Source: Anaerocolumna xylanovorans DSM 12503 (GTDB taxonomy: Bacteria; Bacillota; Clostridia; Lachnospirales; Lachnospiraceae). From it: DNA of 64,000 bases. Position 1 is the first letter of the stretch; every line of letters starts with the position of its first letter. The position numbers and the translations under genes are program-made. The DNA lies in assembly GCF_900143645.1 (NCBI RefSeq), contig NZ_FRFD01000005.1:124001-188000 (forward strand), given 5' to 3'. The notes beneath the pieces were generated by a model. It saw nothing but the letters and a program-made list of their open reading frames with translations, did not search any database and was not told where the DNA came from. Below, piece by piece: positions 43,235 to 52,870 of the stretch.

Positions 43235-43253
43235 GATTAATGGAGGCATTAAA

Positions 43254-43994
43254 ATGAGACGTTTTTTTATGATTTTAAAATTAGACATCATCAACCTGTT
43301 TAAAAACCCGGTACTGGTGGGAGCTAATACAATCTTTTTCGTTCTCTTGATTTTGATTATGGGATTTTTAGGAAGCGGGAATTATGCCGACAGCAAGATG
43401 TCTTATCAGTATTATCTGATTTCCATGATTGTCTACGGTATGCTGAATGGAGCTATGACAGCATCCAATTGTTTTATGGAGAGGGATATTAAGAAAGCCA
43501 ACCTGCGGATTATTTATTCTCCGGCAGGAAGCTTTCCGATTTATTTCTCCAAGATACTGGCTTCTTTTCTCTTTGATTATTTTCTTCACATTATTGTGGT
43601 CGGAATTTTGTGTGCTTCTCTTGGTGTAACCATAGGAGTACATCCGGTATACTTTATTCTTTTGATGGCTCCTGTGGAATTTGCCGCGGCAGCCCTTGGA
43701 ATTTTTTTCTGCTGTGTCTTTCACAGTGAAGAGGCTGCCAGTGCATTATTAAGTACATTAGTCAGCCTGTTATGTGTTTTAGGCGGGACATTTTTTTCCT
43801 TGGACGGAATGGGAAGCGCGGTTGCGTTTCTCTCAAGGATATCACCGGTAAAGTGGATAAATGAAGCGTTTTTTACACTTTCCTGTGACAACAGCCTTCA
43901 CAGCTTTTTGCTTGTATTCTTATCAGCTGTCATTATTTCTGTGCTTCTTGTACTTGGATGCAGTCTGACCTTTAAAACGGAGGATTATCTATGA
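43254..43994 (+). CDS. ABC-2 type permease, exporter 1, first subunit
   Basis: 246 residues with six predicted membrane segments and an N-terminal cytoplasmic helix (RRFFMILKLDIINLFKNP), the standard ABC2_membrane layout. MSYQYYLISMIVYGMLNGAMTASNCFMERDIKKANLRIIYSPAGSFPIYFSKILASF holds the E-R-[DE]-x-x-x-x-x-x-x-x-[SA]-P-x-x x-x-x-[YF] connection that touches the ATPase. It lies 168 bp after the ATPase gene, the gap being filled by two hairpin repeats, and overlaps the second permease by 4 bp. Confidence 0.88.
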   Translation: MRRFFMILKLDIINLFKNPVLVGANTIFFVLLILIMGFLGSGNYADSKMSYQYYLISMIVYGMLNGAMTASNCFMERDIKKANLRIIYSPAGSFPIYFSKILASFLFDYFLHIIVVGILCASLGVTIGVHPVYFILLMAPVEFAAAALGIFFCCVFHSEEAASALLSTLVSLLCVLGGTFFSLDGMGSAVAFLSRISPVKWINEAFFTLSCDNSLHSFLLVFLSAVIISVLLVLGCSLTFKTEDYL

Positions 43995-44971
43995 AAACAT
44001 TTATTACCGTACTTAAAAATAATTATCTGCGTACAAAGCCCCGGATAATATTAGTAGCTGTTATGACAGTGGTTGCTCTTTCTTCTACTATGCTTGCGGT
44101 TTATCTTTCCGGACTGCACCAGGTAAAGGGACGTGTCGCTTTGGTGGCGGAGGATTCTTCTTACGCTCCCACAGAGAAGTCAGAGCATCTTAAAATAACA
44201 GTTTTAGATAAAAAGCCTCCCTATTCAGCACTTGTGGAGCAAAAATACGATGCTTATGTAAGCCTTGATAGGGAAGGAAATTACCAGATTGAAACACTTA
44301 GGCGGGCAGAGTATAAGGATATGCTGTTATATCTGCTTCAAAACCCGAAAGCAGAGCCTCCCAAAATGGGCACGGAAAGAGGTGTGGGGGTCAATATTAT
44401 AGGGTTTATGATGATGTTTCTTATTATGATGTCCTTCTCCAACCTGTTTGTTTTTGCAGATGATAAGGAACTGGGACAGCTTGGAAGAATTTTTATGGCA
44501 CCCTCCTCTTTTGGGGGCTATCTGGCTGCCCATGTGATTTATTGCATGTCTTTGCTGCTGCCGGAATATATTCTGCTGGTCATTCTAAAGCTTAGCGGCA
44601 GAAATATTGGCTTTTCTCTTTTGCAATATGCAGGACTGATAGCAGTTACAGGACTTTTAGGCATCTCAATAGCATTGCTTTTATATGTACTGATACAAAA
44701 GGCAGACAATGCCACGATGCTTGGAAACTCTATCGCAGTGCTGGCAACTGTATTGTCCGGCAGTTTTTACAGCTTTAGTAAAAACAACGAATTGCTGGAC
44801 AATATGATTAAGGTATTACCCCAGAAGGAGCTGATGGATTTTGCCGGGTATCTGCAAAATGGAAAAGGAATAGAACATAGCGCTTCCATTATTTATGTAA
44901 TCGCCTTCGCGGCGGTACTGTTTATCCTTTCCTGCAAAAAGCTTCGGAAGATGTATGTAAGAAAGATATAG
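43991..44971 (+). CDS. ABC-2 type permease, exporter 1, second subunit
   Basis: 326 residues. One N-terminal membrane helix (about 15-38), an outside loop of about 90 residues (GRVALVAEDSSYAPTEKSEH and following), then five helices starting GVGVNIIGFMMMFLIMMSFSNLFVFADDKELGQLGRIFMAPSSFGGYLAAHVIY. This is the ABC2_membrane_3 architecture of LnrM/LnrN and YhaP-like exporters. It starts inside the stop of the first permease (ATGA). A MalT-like regulator gene follows after 97 bp. The substrate is unknown. Confidence 0.85.
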   Translation: MKTFITVLKNNYLRTKPRIILVAVMTVVALSSTMLAVYLSGLHQVKGRVALVAEDSSYAPTEKSEHLKITVLDKKPPYSALVEQKYDAYVSLDREGNYQIETLRRAEYKDMLLYLLQNPKAEPPKMGTERGVGVNIIGFMMMFLIMMSFSNLFVFADDKELGQLGRIFMAPSSFGGYLAAHVIYCMSLLLPEYILLVILKLSGRNIGFSLLQYAGLIAVTGLLGISIALLLYVLIQKADNATMLGNSIAVLATVLSGSFYSFSKNNELLDNMIKVLPQKELMDFAGYLQNGKGIEHSASIIYVIAFAAVLFILSCKKLRKMYVRKI

Positions 44972-45068
44972 AATTCCAGGAAGCTGTCTTGCAAAGTTAA
45001 GAAAGCGGGAATATAATGAAGAAAATAAAGTGGTTTCAAAAGAACGTATATATACGAAAGGGGTTACT

Positions 45069-47687
45069 ATGAGTTTCTCGTCCGATGCATTGCTTCTTTC
45101 CACAAAACTGAAAATCCCCGCACCGAGAAGAAATTATATCTGTCGGAAAGCTTTGTTTGAGAAGCTTTCCGACTGTATCGACATGGGAGTGGTTTTCATA
45201 AGCGGAGGTGCAGGCACCGGTAAGACGACCTTGTTAACCTCTTTTATCCGTGAGGCAGGCCTAAAGAATGTCTGTTGGGTGTCAATGGATGCTTCCAATG
45301 CAAATGTTTATTCTTTTTGGATGTATTTTACGGCGGCTGCCAGTGCATTCTGGGAGGAGGATGAGGCATTTCTTGACATAATGAGGGCAAATCCGGATCC
45401 CTCTCATATGGAGGGACTGCTGATTATGCTGATTAACAGGCTGTGCAGTGAAGAAGATTACTATATGGTCCTGGATGATGTTCAGTACATAAAGGATGAA
45501 GTGCTGATTAAGACCCTTGAATTCTTTTTAAAATCCATGCCGGCTAATTTTCATCTGTTCTTTTTATCCAGAGAGGACCCGCCCGTGTATCTGGGGCCTT
45601 TAGTAATGTCCGGAAGATTCCTTTATATTGACGGAAAGCAGATGAAGTTATCTTTTGAAGAGGGAATGTCCTTTTTAAGAGATACCCTGAAACTGACAGA
45701 AGGTGAAGAAGAGCTTGCAAAACTTAATAAGTATGCAGAGGGCTGGATCGGCGGCTTGCAGCTATCGGTAGCAGCAGGGCAGTATTCCGGACAGTTTTTA
45801 AGAGCGGGAGGAGGCATTGCAGCCGAATACCTGACCCATGAATTATTTGAATCCCTGGCGGAGAGAGAGAAGACTTTCCTGGTAAGAACGAGCTTTCTCT
45901 CTTATTTTGATGCTGCGATATGTATAGAGCTACTTGAAGATTATTCCGTGACGGACTTTGAAGAGATGGTGGAGGAACTTATCCGCAAAAATCTGTTTAT
46001 TGTCTGTATTGACGAGGAAAACCGTGTATACCGCTACCATAACATTCTAACAGAGTATCTTGCGGAACAATTTAAGAAGCTTTCCGATAAGCAGAAAAAG
46101 GAGCTTTACAAAAAAGCTGCCGCTATTTTTCTGGAACGGGGAGATTTTGAAGAAGCGCTGGGAGGATATTATGCTGCCAGGGAATATGACAGTGTTCTTT
46201 CTATAGCGAAGGATATGGACGGCAGGATAGAGGCATGGGGCTATCTTGACAAGGTGCCGGTTGATAAATTAATGTCGGATGCAGATCTTGCGGCCCAGTG
46301 TTTTATGTATAACCTTGGTAATATGAATATGGAACGGTGCCGGGTACTCTACGATAAGTTTCGGGAATATTATGGGGATTCGGATATTTTTCATATCGTC
46401 CAGTTCGCAGAAGGCTATATTACACATAGTGATCTGATATTACCGGAATACCATGCTCTGTCCGCTGCACAGATTGAATGCCTTCCCTTTGGACAGGCGG
46501 CAAAAGCCATGATACTTGTGGAAAACTCTGCGGCCCTGATAGAGCAGATGGAGTATGGGGAAGCAGAAAACTGTGCTCTTAAGGCAATCCAGACAAGCAA
46601 AGGGATAAATATATTTGTAGAATTCTTTGGCTATACCCAGTTAGCCCAGGTATATGAAGAAATCGGACGTATGAATGACAGCCTTGCCTGTTATGTAAAA
46701 GCAGATGAACTGTTCTGCCATCCTTCCATGATGTCCGGGGTCGGTACGAGTTACTATTTCGGACTGGTTGGGATTTATATGAGAAGGATGGAGCTTGAAG
46801 AAGCAAAAAAGGCACTGGAAGATTCCCGTGCATTGATGAATTCCAAGCATATTCGGATGGATGTTGCCAGGGTAACACTTATTTTTCATGAGGCGGAGTT
46901 AAGTTTGTTGTATGGTGACAAGGAAAGATGCGTCCTGAAGGTGGAAGAAATCTTAAAAGAGTATCCTAACCTTAGCAGACTGACCTTGGGAAGATTAATT
47001 TATGAACTTGACTGCATCGGAAAATTACCGAAGGAGATAGAAGAGAAATTCATAGCAGAACTGGAAACCGCGTCAAGTTACAGGGCGCAGCCCTTTATGA
47101 GGCTTTTACGGGCAAGACTTCTCTTTAAGAGGGGAGAAAGCGGGGAAGCTTTTAAGGAAACAGATGACATCATGACTTTTTCCCGTTTGCATAAGAATAA
47201 GCTGCGGCTCATAGAGGCAGGGCTTTTAAAGGTAGTTATGCTTTCCTTTCGTATAGAAAAGACTTTAAGGCACAGAGAAATAGATAATTTGTTAAAAGAA
47301 GCCATACACTACGCATGGGAGGACCGTATCCTGATGCCTTTTTATCTGGAGCGGGAAGCGATTATTACTCTGCTTAAGGAACTTTTCATGAAGGAGGAGG
47401 TGAAAGCTACAATGCCTCCTGCGGAACTCTCTTTTCTTAAGGACATTTTAAATACCTGCGGGGTGGAAATGGCAGAGACCAGGGAACCGGAAACCTTATC
47501 TGAACGCGAGACAGAGGTTCTGATGGAATTGGCACAGGGCATTACCAACAGGGAAATTGCAGAAAGGCTGTGCATTTCCCAGGCTACCGTTAAGACACAT
47601 GTACTTAGTATTTTTGGAAAACTTGGTGTTTCCTCCCGGATGATGGCAGTTGAAGAAGGGAGAAAGAAAGGACTTATTTCCCGATAG
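45069..47687 (+). CDS. MalT-type LuxR-family ATP-dependent regulator
   Basis: The start is placed at ATG 45069 (MSFSSDALLLSTKLKIPAPR) after GAAAGGGG; the frame is open to 45030. About 872 residues. The N-terminal STAND-type ATPase has the P-loop SGGAGTGKTTLLTSFI near 43-58 and the acidic VLDDVQYI (Walker B) near 131-138. Residues about 340-780 are TPR-like helices. The C terminus is a LuxR helix-turn-helix: LSERETEVLMELAQGITNREIAERLCISQATVKTHV. MalT-like proteins activate transcription when a small ligand and ATP bind. Flanked by the ABC exporter and the sulfatase gene (14 bp gap), it probably controls one or both. Confidence 0.9.
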   Translation: MSFSSDALLLSTKLKIPAPRRNYICRKALFEKLSDCIDMGVVFISGGAGTGKTTLLTSFIREAGLKNVCWVSMDASNANVYSFWMYFTAAASAFWEEDEAFLDIMRANPDPSHMEGLLIMLINRLCSEEDYYMVLDDVQYIKDEVLIKTLEFFLKSMPANFHLFFLSREDPPVYLGPLVMSGRFLYIDGKQMKLSFEEGMSFLRDTLKLTEGEEELAKLNKYAEGWIGGLQLSVAAGQYSGQFLRAGGGIAAEYLTHELFESLAEREKTFLVRTSFLSYFDAAICIELLEDYSVTDFEEMVEELIRKNLFIVCIDEENRVYRYHNILTEYLAEQFKKLSDKQKKELYKKAAAIFLERGDFEEALGGYYAAREYDSVLSIAKDMDGRIEAWGYLDKVPVDKLMSDADLAAQCFMYNLGNMNMERCRVLYDKFREYYGDSDIFHIVQFAEGYITHSDLILPEYHALSAAQIECLPFGQAAKAMILVENSAALIEQMEYGEAENCALKAIQTSKGINIFVEFFGYTQLAQVYEEIGRMNDSLACYVKADELFCHPSMMSGVGTSYYFGLVGIYMRRMELEEAKKALEDSRALMNSKHIRMDVARVTLIFHEAELSLLYGDKERCVLKVEEILKEYPNLSRLTLGRLIYELDCIGKLPKEIEEKFIAELETASSYRAQPFMRLLRARLLFKRGESGEAFKETDDIMTFSRLHKNKLRLIEAGLLKVVMLSFRIEKTLRHREIDNLLKEAIHYAWEDRILMPFYLEREAIITLLKELFMKEEVKATMPPAELSFLKDILNTCGVEMAETREPETLSERETEVLMELAQGITNREIAERLCISQATVKTHVLSIFGKLGVSSRMMAVEEGRKKGLISR

Positions 47688-47701
47688 GAAGGAGGCAGTA
47701 T

Positions 47702-49483
47702 ATGAAAGCAATTATGGTTATGTATGACAGTCTTAGTAAAAGTTATCTCTCTCCTTATGGCAGTGCTTCGGTTCGCACACCAAACTTTGAACGGCTGGCA
47801 AAAAGGGCAATGCGGTTTGACAATTTCTTTGTTGGGAGCATGCCCTGTATGCCTGCCCGCCGTGAACTTCACACCGGACGGTATAACTTTTTACACCGGG
47901 GATGGGGTCCGGTAGAACCTTTTGACGACTCTATGCCCCAACTGTTAAGGGAGCATGGAACCTATACCCATCTTGTTACGGACCATTATCATTATCTGGA
48001 GGATGGAGGGTGTACTTACCATAACCGTTATTCTTCCTGGGAGGTTTTCAGAGGGCAGGAGGGGGATTACTGGAAAGGGGAGGTAGGGGACCCGGATATT
48101 CCGCTCTGTGAGAATTACCAGAAAGCACAGGACATGCCAAGGCTTTGGAGGCAGGACTGGATTAACCGCAAATACCTTACCTGTGATAAGGAGATGCCCC
48201 AGTCCAGGACCTTTGCTGCAGGGCTTGAATTTATCGAGACCAATAAAGACAGTGATAACTGGTTCCTGCAGATAGAAACCTTTGACCCCCATGAACCTTT
48301 CTTTGCACAAAAAGAATATAGGGATATGTATCCCCATGCTTACAGCGGAAAGCATTTTGACTGGCCAAGCTATGGACCGGTAAGGGAGAGTGAGGAACTG
48401 GTAAATCATATCAGAGCTGAATACAGTGCATTAGTCAGCATGTGCGATGCCAAGCTGGGATTGGTTTTGGATGTGATGGATGAGCACAATCTATGGAAAG
48501 ATACGATGTTGATTGTTTGTACAGACCATGGATTTTTACTGGGAGAACATAATTGGTGGGCGAAGAATATCGCGCCTTTGTATAATGAAGTTGCTAACAC
48601 TCCTTTCTTCCTTTATGACCCCCGTTATAAGACGGCGGGAGTATGTGACAAGCTGGCCCAGACCATTGACATCCCGGCAACCCTGTTAGAGTTCTTTGGA
48701 GCGGATATTCCAAAGGATATGCAGGGAAAGGTATTAGGTAAGGCTTATGCAGAGAATGAAGTTATCCATGAGCAGATATTATACGGCTATTTTGGCGGCA
48801 CGCTAAATACCAGTGACGGACGTTTTACCTATCTTAGAGCGCCGGAGAAATCCGTGGATTTTTATGAATATACGCTGATGCCTGCCAATATGAATAATAT
48901 GTTTTCCGTAGACAAGCTTAAGGGGGCGGAGCTCTCTGAAGGTTTTGGATTTACAAAGGGAGCAAAGGTCCTGCAATTTAAGGTATCCAACCCATCCAGC
49001 CTCTGCCTTGCCAAGAATCTGCTTTTTGATACGATGGAAGACCCTGGGCAGACTCATAATATTGACGACAGGGAGACAGAGACAAGGCTCATAAATGGCA
49101 TGCTTACCCTTCTTAAGAGCAGTGAGGCACCGAAGGAACAATATGAGAGGTTTGACCTGCCGGAAGAAGGAGAATTCAGCCTTTCCATGCTGCAAGACCA
49201 GAGGATGGAGAGAGAAAAAAGTATGTCCGGTGGTATTTATGATAAATACAGGTGGACTCCGGAAGCAAAGGAGCTCTATTATACCATATCGACATTATTC
49301 CGTCCGCAGCAATCAGAGCAGCTGACGGAAAGCCTTGATAAGTATTTAAGCGGAAACAGGGACGAAACTTTCATAGAAATTAGAGATATTACCTGTTTTG
49401 TGGAAAGAATGACAGAGAGTATGCAGGAGATGAAAATGGTTAAAAAGGTACTGGCAACTCTGATTGCCTATGCCAGAGCTTAA
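47702..49483 (+). CDS. Type I sulfatase (Cys-type), likely polysaccharide sulfatase
   Basis: 593 residues, no signal peptide. Cys49 in MPCMPARRELHTGRYNF fits the C-x-P-x-R...TG signature, so formylglycine must be made by an anSME-type activase, which is not in this window. Asp9 (MYDSL) and LIVCTDHGFLLGEHNWWAKN near 258-277 provide metal ligands, and QIETFDPHEPFF near 183-194 lines the pocket. Being cytoplasmic it should remove sulfate from imported oligosaccharides. The PL8 lyase and GH88 gene nearby make sulfated chondroitin- or heparan-like fragments the best guess. It lies 14 bp after the MalT-like gene and carries a strong AAGGAGG site. Confidence 0.88.
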   Translation: MKAIMVMYDSLSKSYLSPYGSASVRTPNFERLAKRAMRFDNFFVGSMPCMPARRELHTGRYNFLHRGWGPVEPFDDSMPQLLREHGTYTHLVTDHYHYLEDGGCTYHNRYSSWEVFRGQEGDYWKGEVGDPDIPLCENYQKAQDMPRLWRQDWINRKYLTCDKEMPQSRTFAAGLEFIETNKDSDNWFLQIETFDPHEPFFAQKEYRDMYPHAYSGKHFDWPSYGPVRESEELVNHIRAEYSALVSMCDAKLGLVLDVMDEHNLWKDTMLIVCTDHGFLLGEHNWWAKNIAPLYNEVANTPFFLYDPRYKTAGVCDKLAQTIDIPATLLEFFGADIPKDMQGKVLGKAYAENEVIHEQILYGYFGGTLNTSDGRFTYLRAPEKSVDFYEYTLMPANMNNMFSVDKLKGAELSEGFGFTKGAKVLQFKVSNPSSLCLAKNLLFDTMEDPGQTHNIDDRETETRLINGMLTLLKSSEAPKEQYERFDLPEEGEFSLSMLQDQRMEREKSMSGGIYDKYRWTPEAKELYYTISTLFRPQQSEQLTESLDKYLSGNRDETFIEIRDITCFVERMTESMQEMKMVKKVLATLIAYARA

Positions 49484-49502
49484 AAGACTGAATAAGTTCA
49501 CT

Positions 49503-49540
49503 TAAAGAGTTCTTATGACAATTGTCATAAGAACTCTTTA
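49503..49540. terminator. 38-bp perfect palindrome after the sulfatase gene
   Basis: Bases 49503-49521 are the exact reverse complement of 49522-49540, with no spacer: arms begin TAAAGAGTTC and end GAACTCTTTA. As RNA it would form a long hairpin with flanking A and T, enough for a terminator 20 bp after the sulfatase stop. A perfect palindrome of this length could equally be a dimeric operator for the exporter operon that begins at 49618. Confidence 0.6.
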
Positions 49541-49617
49541 CAATTTACACTATTCATCCTTACAGGGAACTGGTAATATACCAATATGCACCAATAATTT
49601 CCGGGAGGAGAAAGAGA

Positions 49618-50559
49618 ATGAGTGAAACAGTCGTAAAGATTGAGAATTTGGTTAAAAATTATAAGAATTTGACTGCTGTCGACCATTTTAACCTTGAAAT
49701 AAAAGAAGGAGAGATACTTGGACTGTTAGGACCAAACGGTTCCGGCAAGACCACTACCTTAAACTGTCTTCTGTCCCTTTTAAGCTTTCATGAGGGAAAA
49801 ATAGAGGTATTTGGAGAGAAAATGAAACCGGAAAGTTACTCTTTAAAGAAGAATATCGGAGTAATTTTTCAGAATGTTGCCGTTTTTGATACTCTCACTG
49901 TCTATGAAAACATTGACTTCTTCTGTGGACTCTACATAGAAGAAAAAGCACTTAGAAAAAAGTATGTAGAGGAAGCTATCCAGTTTGTAGAGCTTGGGGA
50001 TTTTAAAAATTACTATCCTAAAAAGCTCTCCGGCGGCTTGCTTCGAAGGCTGAATATCGCCTGCGGCATTGCCCACAAACCCAAGCTGATTGTCTTAGAT
50101 GAGCCTACCGTGGCAGTAGACCCCCAGAGCCGGAATAAAATCCTGGAGGGAATTCTGGAGTTAAACAAGCAGGGTGCAACCATTATCTATACCTCCCACT
50201 ATATGGAAGAGGTGGAGGAAATATGCTCCCGGATTGTTATTATGGATAAGGGTAAGAACCTTGCAGAAGGTACGGCAGAGGAGTTAAAGCGCAGGATAAA
50301 GAACAATGAAACGATTTATATAGATATCAGGTCTCTTCCTGCGGAAGACATGGATAATATCCGGCAGCTAAAGCATGTATATTCGGTGGAGTATTCGGAG
50401 GAACGCCTTACTGTAAAATGTGACGGAGGTAACCACAACCTGATACACGTAATGGATTATCTGCAGGAGAGGGGAATTTCCTTCGGACGTGTTCATTCGG
50501 AGCTTCCCACATTAAATGATGTATTTCTTGAAATTACCGGCAAAGAACTTAGGGATTAA
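49618..50559 (+). CDS. ABC exporter ATPase (LnrL-like), exporter 2
   Basis: 313 residues, a paralogue of the ATPase at 42136. Walker A LGPNGSGKTTT near 39-49, Q-loop FQNVAVFDTLTVYENIDFFCG, signature LSGGLLRRLNIACGIAHKPKLIVLDEPTVAVDPQSRN, H-loop SHYMEE. The C-terminal domain ends DVFLEITGKELRD, very like the other copy (MVFLKLTGRKLRD). Two permease genes follow. The operon has a GGGAGGAGAAAG site and its own start region after the 38-bp palindrome. Exporter function is as for LnrLMN-type systems. Confidence 0.92.
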   Translation: MSETVVKIENLVKNYKNLTAVDHFNLEIKEGEILGLLGPNGSGKTTTLNCLLSLLSFHEGKIEVFGEKMKPESYSLKKNIGVIFQNVAVFDTLTVYENIDFFCGLYIEEKALRKKYVEEAIQFVELGDFKNYYPKKLSGGLLRRLNIACGIAHKPKLIVLDEPTVAVDPQSRNKILEGILELNKQGATIIYTSHYMEEVEEICSRIVIMDKGKNLAEGTAEELKRRIKNNETIYIDIRSLPAEDMDNIRQLKHVYSVEYSEERLTVKCDGGNHNLIHVMDYLQERGISFGRVHSELPTLNDVFLEITGKELRD

Positions 50560-50580
50560 GAGGGAAAGGAAAGAGGCGCC

Positions 50581-51732
50581 ATGTTCTTACACTTATTAAA
50601 ATATAAATTAAAAAGTCTTTTCAGAGAAAAAGACCTGCTTGGCTGGGTATTTGCCTTTCCCCTTGTATTGGGTACTTTCTTTTACCTGGCTTTTGGTAAC
50701 ATGATGAATAGCGATGAGTATAACTTTAACCCGGTACCGGTAGCCTTTGTTTCGGAAGGAAATACGGATGCAACCTTTGAATCAGTGCTTGACAGCTTAA
50801 GCAAGGATACGAAGGACCGGATATTTGAAGTAACCAAAACCGGGGAGGGAAATGCCAAAGAGCTTTTGAAAAAAGGCCGGATAGACGGCATTATTTACAC
50901 CTCGCCCGAGCTTTCGGTCATGGTTTCCGGTGATGGCATAAACAAAACCATTATCAAATCCTTTTTGGAAGGATATCTTAAAAATAAAGCAATCTATGAG
51001 CAGATTGGAAGTACTCATCCGGAAAAATTAGAATCTGCCGTAAGCATATTATCGAAGAATATTTCCTTTAACAAAGAGATTTCTTTTTCCAATACCAAGA
51101 TGAACAGCTTATCCCAGTATTTTTTTGCACTTATTGCCATGACCTGTCTTTATGGCTCCTTTATGGGAAGCCGCGCCGTTGAGGATATCCAGGCAAACCT
51201 GTCCGCTATAGGGGCAAGAAGGGGAATTGCACCGGCCCATAAGCTAAAGGTAATCTTTGCGGATTATCTTGGCGCCGTTATTGTAAATTATTCCTCGATT
51301 CTCATACTATTCTTCTATCTGATTGTAATATTAAAGATAGATTTTGGAACAAGGATTCCTTATATCCTGGCAACCGGATTCTTAGGCTCGGTTATCGGAG
51401 TCTCCATGGGAACATTTACAGGCTCTATCAGTAAAATATCTGCCTCACTAAAGGGTGCTATTATGTCTGCTCTTAGCCTGATCCTTTCATTTTTAAGCGG
51501 TCTGATGATTGGTAATATGAAGGATATCGTGGAGCATCATGCGCCTCTCTTAAACAGGATTAATCCTGCCGCGTTGATTACGGACTGTCTGTATTCCCTT
51601 AATATGTACGAAAGTTTTGACAGATTTTACAGCGATATTGCTATTATGGGAGTGATAGCCGCGCTGCTTATTACCGGAAGCTATTTACTGTTAAGGAGGA
51701 CCCGATATGAAAATATTCCAAGTCTTTTTTAA
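50581..51732 (+). CDS. ABC-2 type permease (ABC2_membrane_3), exporter 2, first subunit
   Basis: 383 residues: one N-terminal helix at about 22-40 (GWVFAFPLVLGTFFYLAFG), an outside domain of about 130 residues including VPVAFVSEGN, then five or six helices from about 175. The pattern ALIAMTCLYGSFMGSRAVEDIQANLSAIGARRGIAPAHKLKVIFADYLGAVIVNY has the inner loop with the ATPase-contact helix. This is the LnrM/LnrN-type layout. It overlaps the second permease gene by 26 bp. The substrate is unknown. Confidence 0.88.
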   Translation: MFLHLLKYKLKSLFREKDLLGWVFAFPLVLGTFFYLAFGNMMNSDEYNFNPVPVAFVSEGNTDATFESVLDSLSKDTKDRIFEVTKTGEGNAKELLKKGRIDGIIYTSPELSVMVSGDGINKTIIKSFLEGYLKNKAIYEQIGSTHPEKLESAVSILSKNISFNKEISFSNTKMNSLSQYFFALIAMTCLYGSFMGSRAVEDIQANLSAIGARRGIAPAHKLKVIFADYLGAVIVNYSSILILFFYLIVILKIDFGTRIPYILATGFLGSVIGVSMGTFTGSISKISASLKGAIMSALSLILSFLSGLMIGNMKDIVEHHAPLLNRINPAALITDCLYSLNMYESFDRFYSDIAIMGVIAALLITGSYLLLRRTRYENIPSLF

Positions 51733-52870
51733 GACATTAAAGAAACGATCTGTCAGTGTTATCATTTATTTTATGATTTTCTTAGCCTTATCCGTATTGA
51801 TGTCCGGCAACGGAAAGAAGCAGACGGAGGCAGTGTATAAGGATGCGAAGGTTAAGGTAGCCGTTTTAGACCGGGATAATTCCGTACTTAGTAAGAGTCT
51901 CTACGATTATCTTAGCAATACCCAGAAAATCGTAGAGATTAAGGATGATAAGCAAAGTATATCCGACGAGCTTTTTTATCAGAATGTAGAATATGTCCTG
52001 ATTATCAAGAAGGGATTTGAAGAGGGAATAAAGACAGGAAAGTACGAAGATATCGTAGAAAATGTCAAGGTTCCGCAGAGCATTTCCGGAAAGCTCTTAG
52101 ACAGTAAGATTGACCAGTACCTCTCTGAATTAAGTACCTATATGGCAGCAGGTTTTTCCGCAGAGGAAGCTGCAAAGAACACACTTAAGAACTCTGAAAT
52201 CACGGCAGATGTGAAGCTTTATAAGGTACAGGGAGCAAGTGAGGAAAAGAGCAGCGCCTATTACTATTACCTCTATATTCCTTATGTGCTTATCGGTATG
52301 TTAATGACCGGTGTGGGAAGTATTCTCTTGATTTTCCGTAAGAAGGATCTGGATTGGAGAATAAAGTGCTCTTCTATGCCTGAACTCCGCAAAAATTCCA
52401 TCCTGCTTTTAGCTTGCGGTGTCTTTAGCTTTGTTTGTTGGGCCGTATTTGTACTGCTCTCCCTGCTTTTATACCGCACGGATATACTGACCGGAAAGGG
52501 AGCGTTATTTATCTTAAACAGTCTGGTATTTTTACTGGTGGCAATGAGCCTAATCTATATGGTGAGTTTTTTGGTAAAGACATTAAATGCCATGAATATG
52601 GCCGCTAACGTTATCAGTCTTGGACTTAGCTTCCTTGGCGGCATTTTTGTACCGCTGGAATATATGAGTAAATCGGTGGTCCAATTCTCAAAGGTACTGC
52701 CCACTTATTGGTATGTAGTAAATAATGAGGCCATTGATTCTTTTGTCAATACAACAAAGCAGTATCATACTATTTTACGGAATTTCGGAATAGAGCTTAT
52801 ATTTGCTGTCCTTTTCTTTGTAATAGCACTGTATCTGTCAAAATCAAGAGCGATAGCACAGCATGGTTAA
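51707..52870 (+). CDS. ABC-2 type permease (ABC2_membrane_3), exporter 2, second subunit
   Basis: 387 residues with the same layout as its neighbour: N-terminal helix at about 14-34 (VSVIIYFMIFLALSVLMSG), outside domain with VKVAVLDRDNSVLSKSLYDYL, then helices from about 185 (YYYYLYIPYVLIGMLMTGVGSILLIFRKKDLDWRIKCSSM). It starts within the preceding gene, supported by TAAGGAGG. With the ATPase it forms the second complete LnrLMN-like exporter of the window. It ends the operon; a terminator follows at 52957-53010. Confidence 0.88.
   Translation: MKIFQVFFKTLKKRSVSVIIYFMIFLALSVLMSGNGKKQTEAVYKDAKVKVAVLDRDNSVLSKSLYDYLSNTQKIVEIKDDKQSISDELFYQNVEYVLIIKKGFEEGIKTGKYEDIVENVKVPQSISGKLLDSKIDQYLSELSTYMAAGFSAEEAAKNTLKNSEITADVKLYKVQGASEEKSSAYYYYLYIPYVLIGMLMTGVGSILLIFRKKDLDWRIKCSSMPELRKNSILLLACGVFSFVCWAVFVLLSLLLYRTDILTGKGALFILNSLVFLLVAMSLIYMVSFLVKTLNAMNMAANVISLGLSFLGGIFVPLEYMSKSVVQFSKVLPTYWYVVNNEAIDSFVNTTKQYHTILRNFGIELIFAVLFFVIALYLSKSRAIAQHG

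Noticed and set aside
47342..47872. 176-codon minus-strand frame across the regulator/sulfatase junction
   Set aside because: Both plus-strand genes carry clear family motifs here; the minus frame has no recognisable domain.
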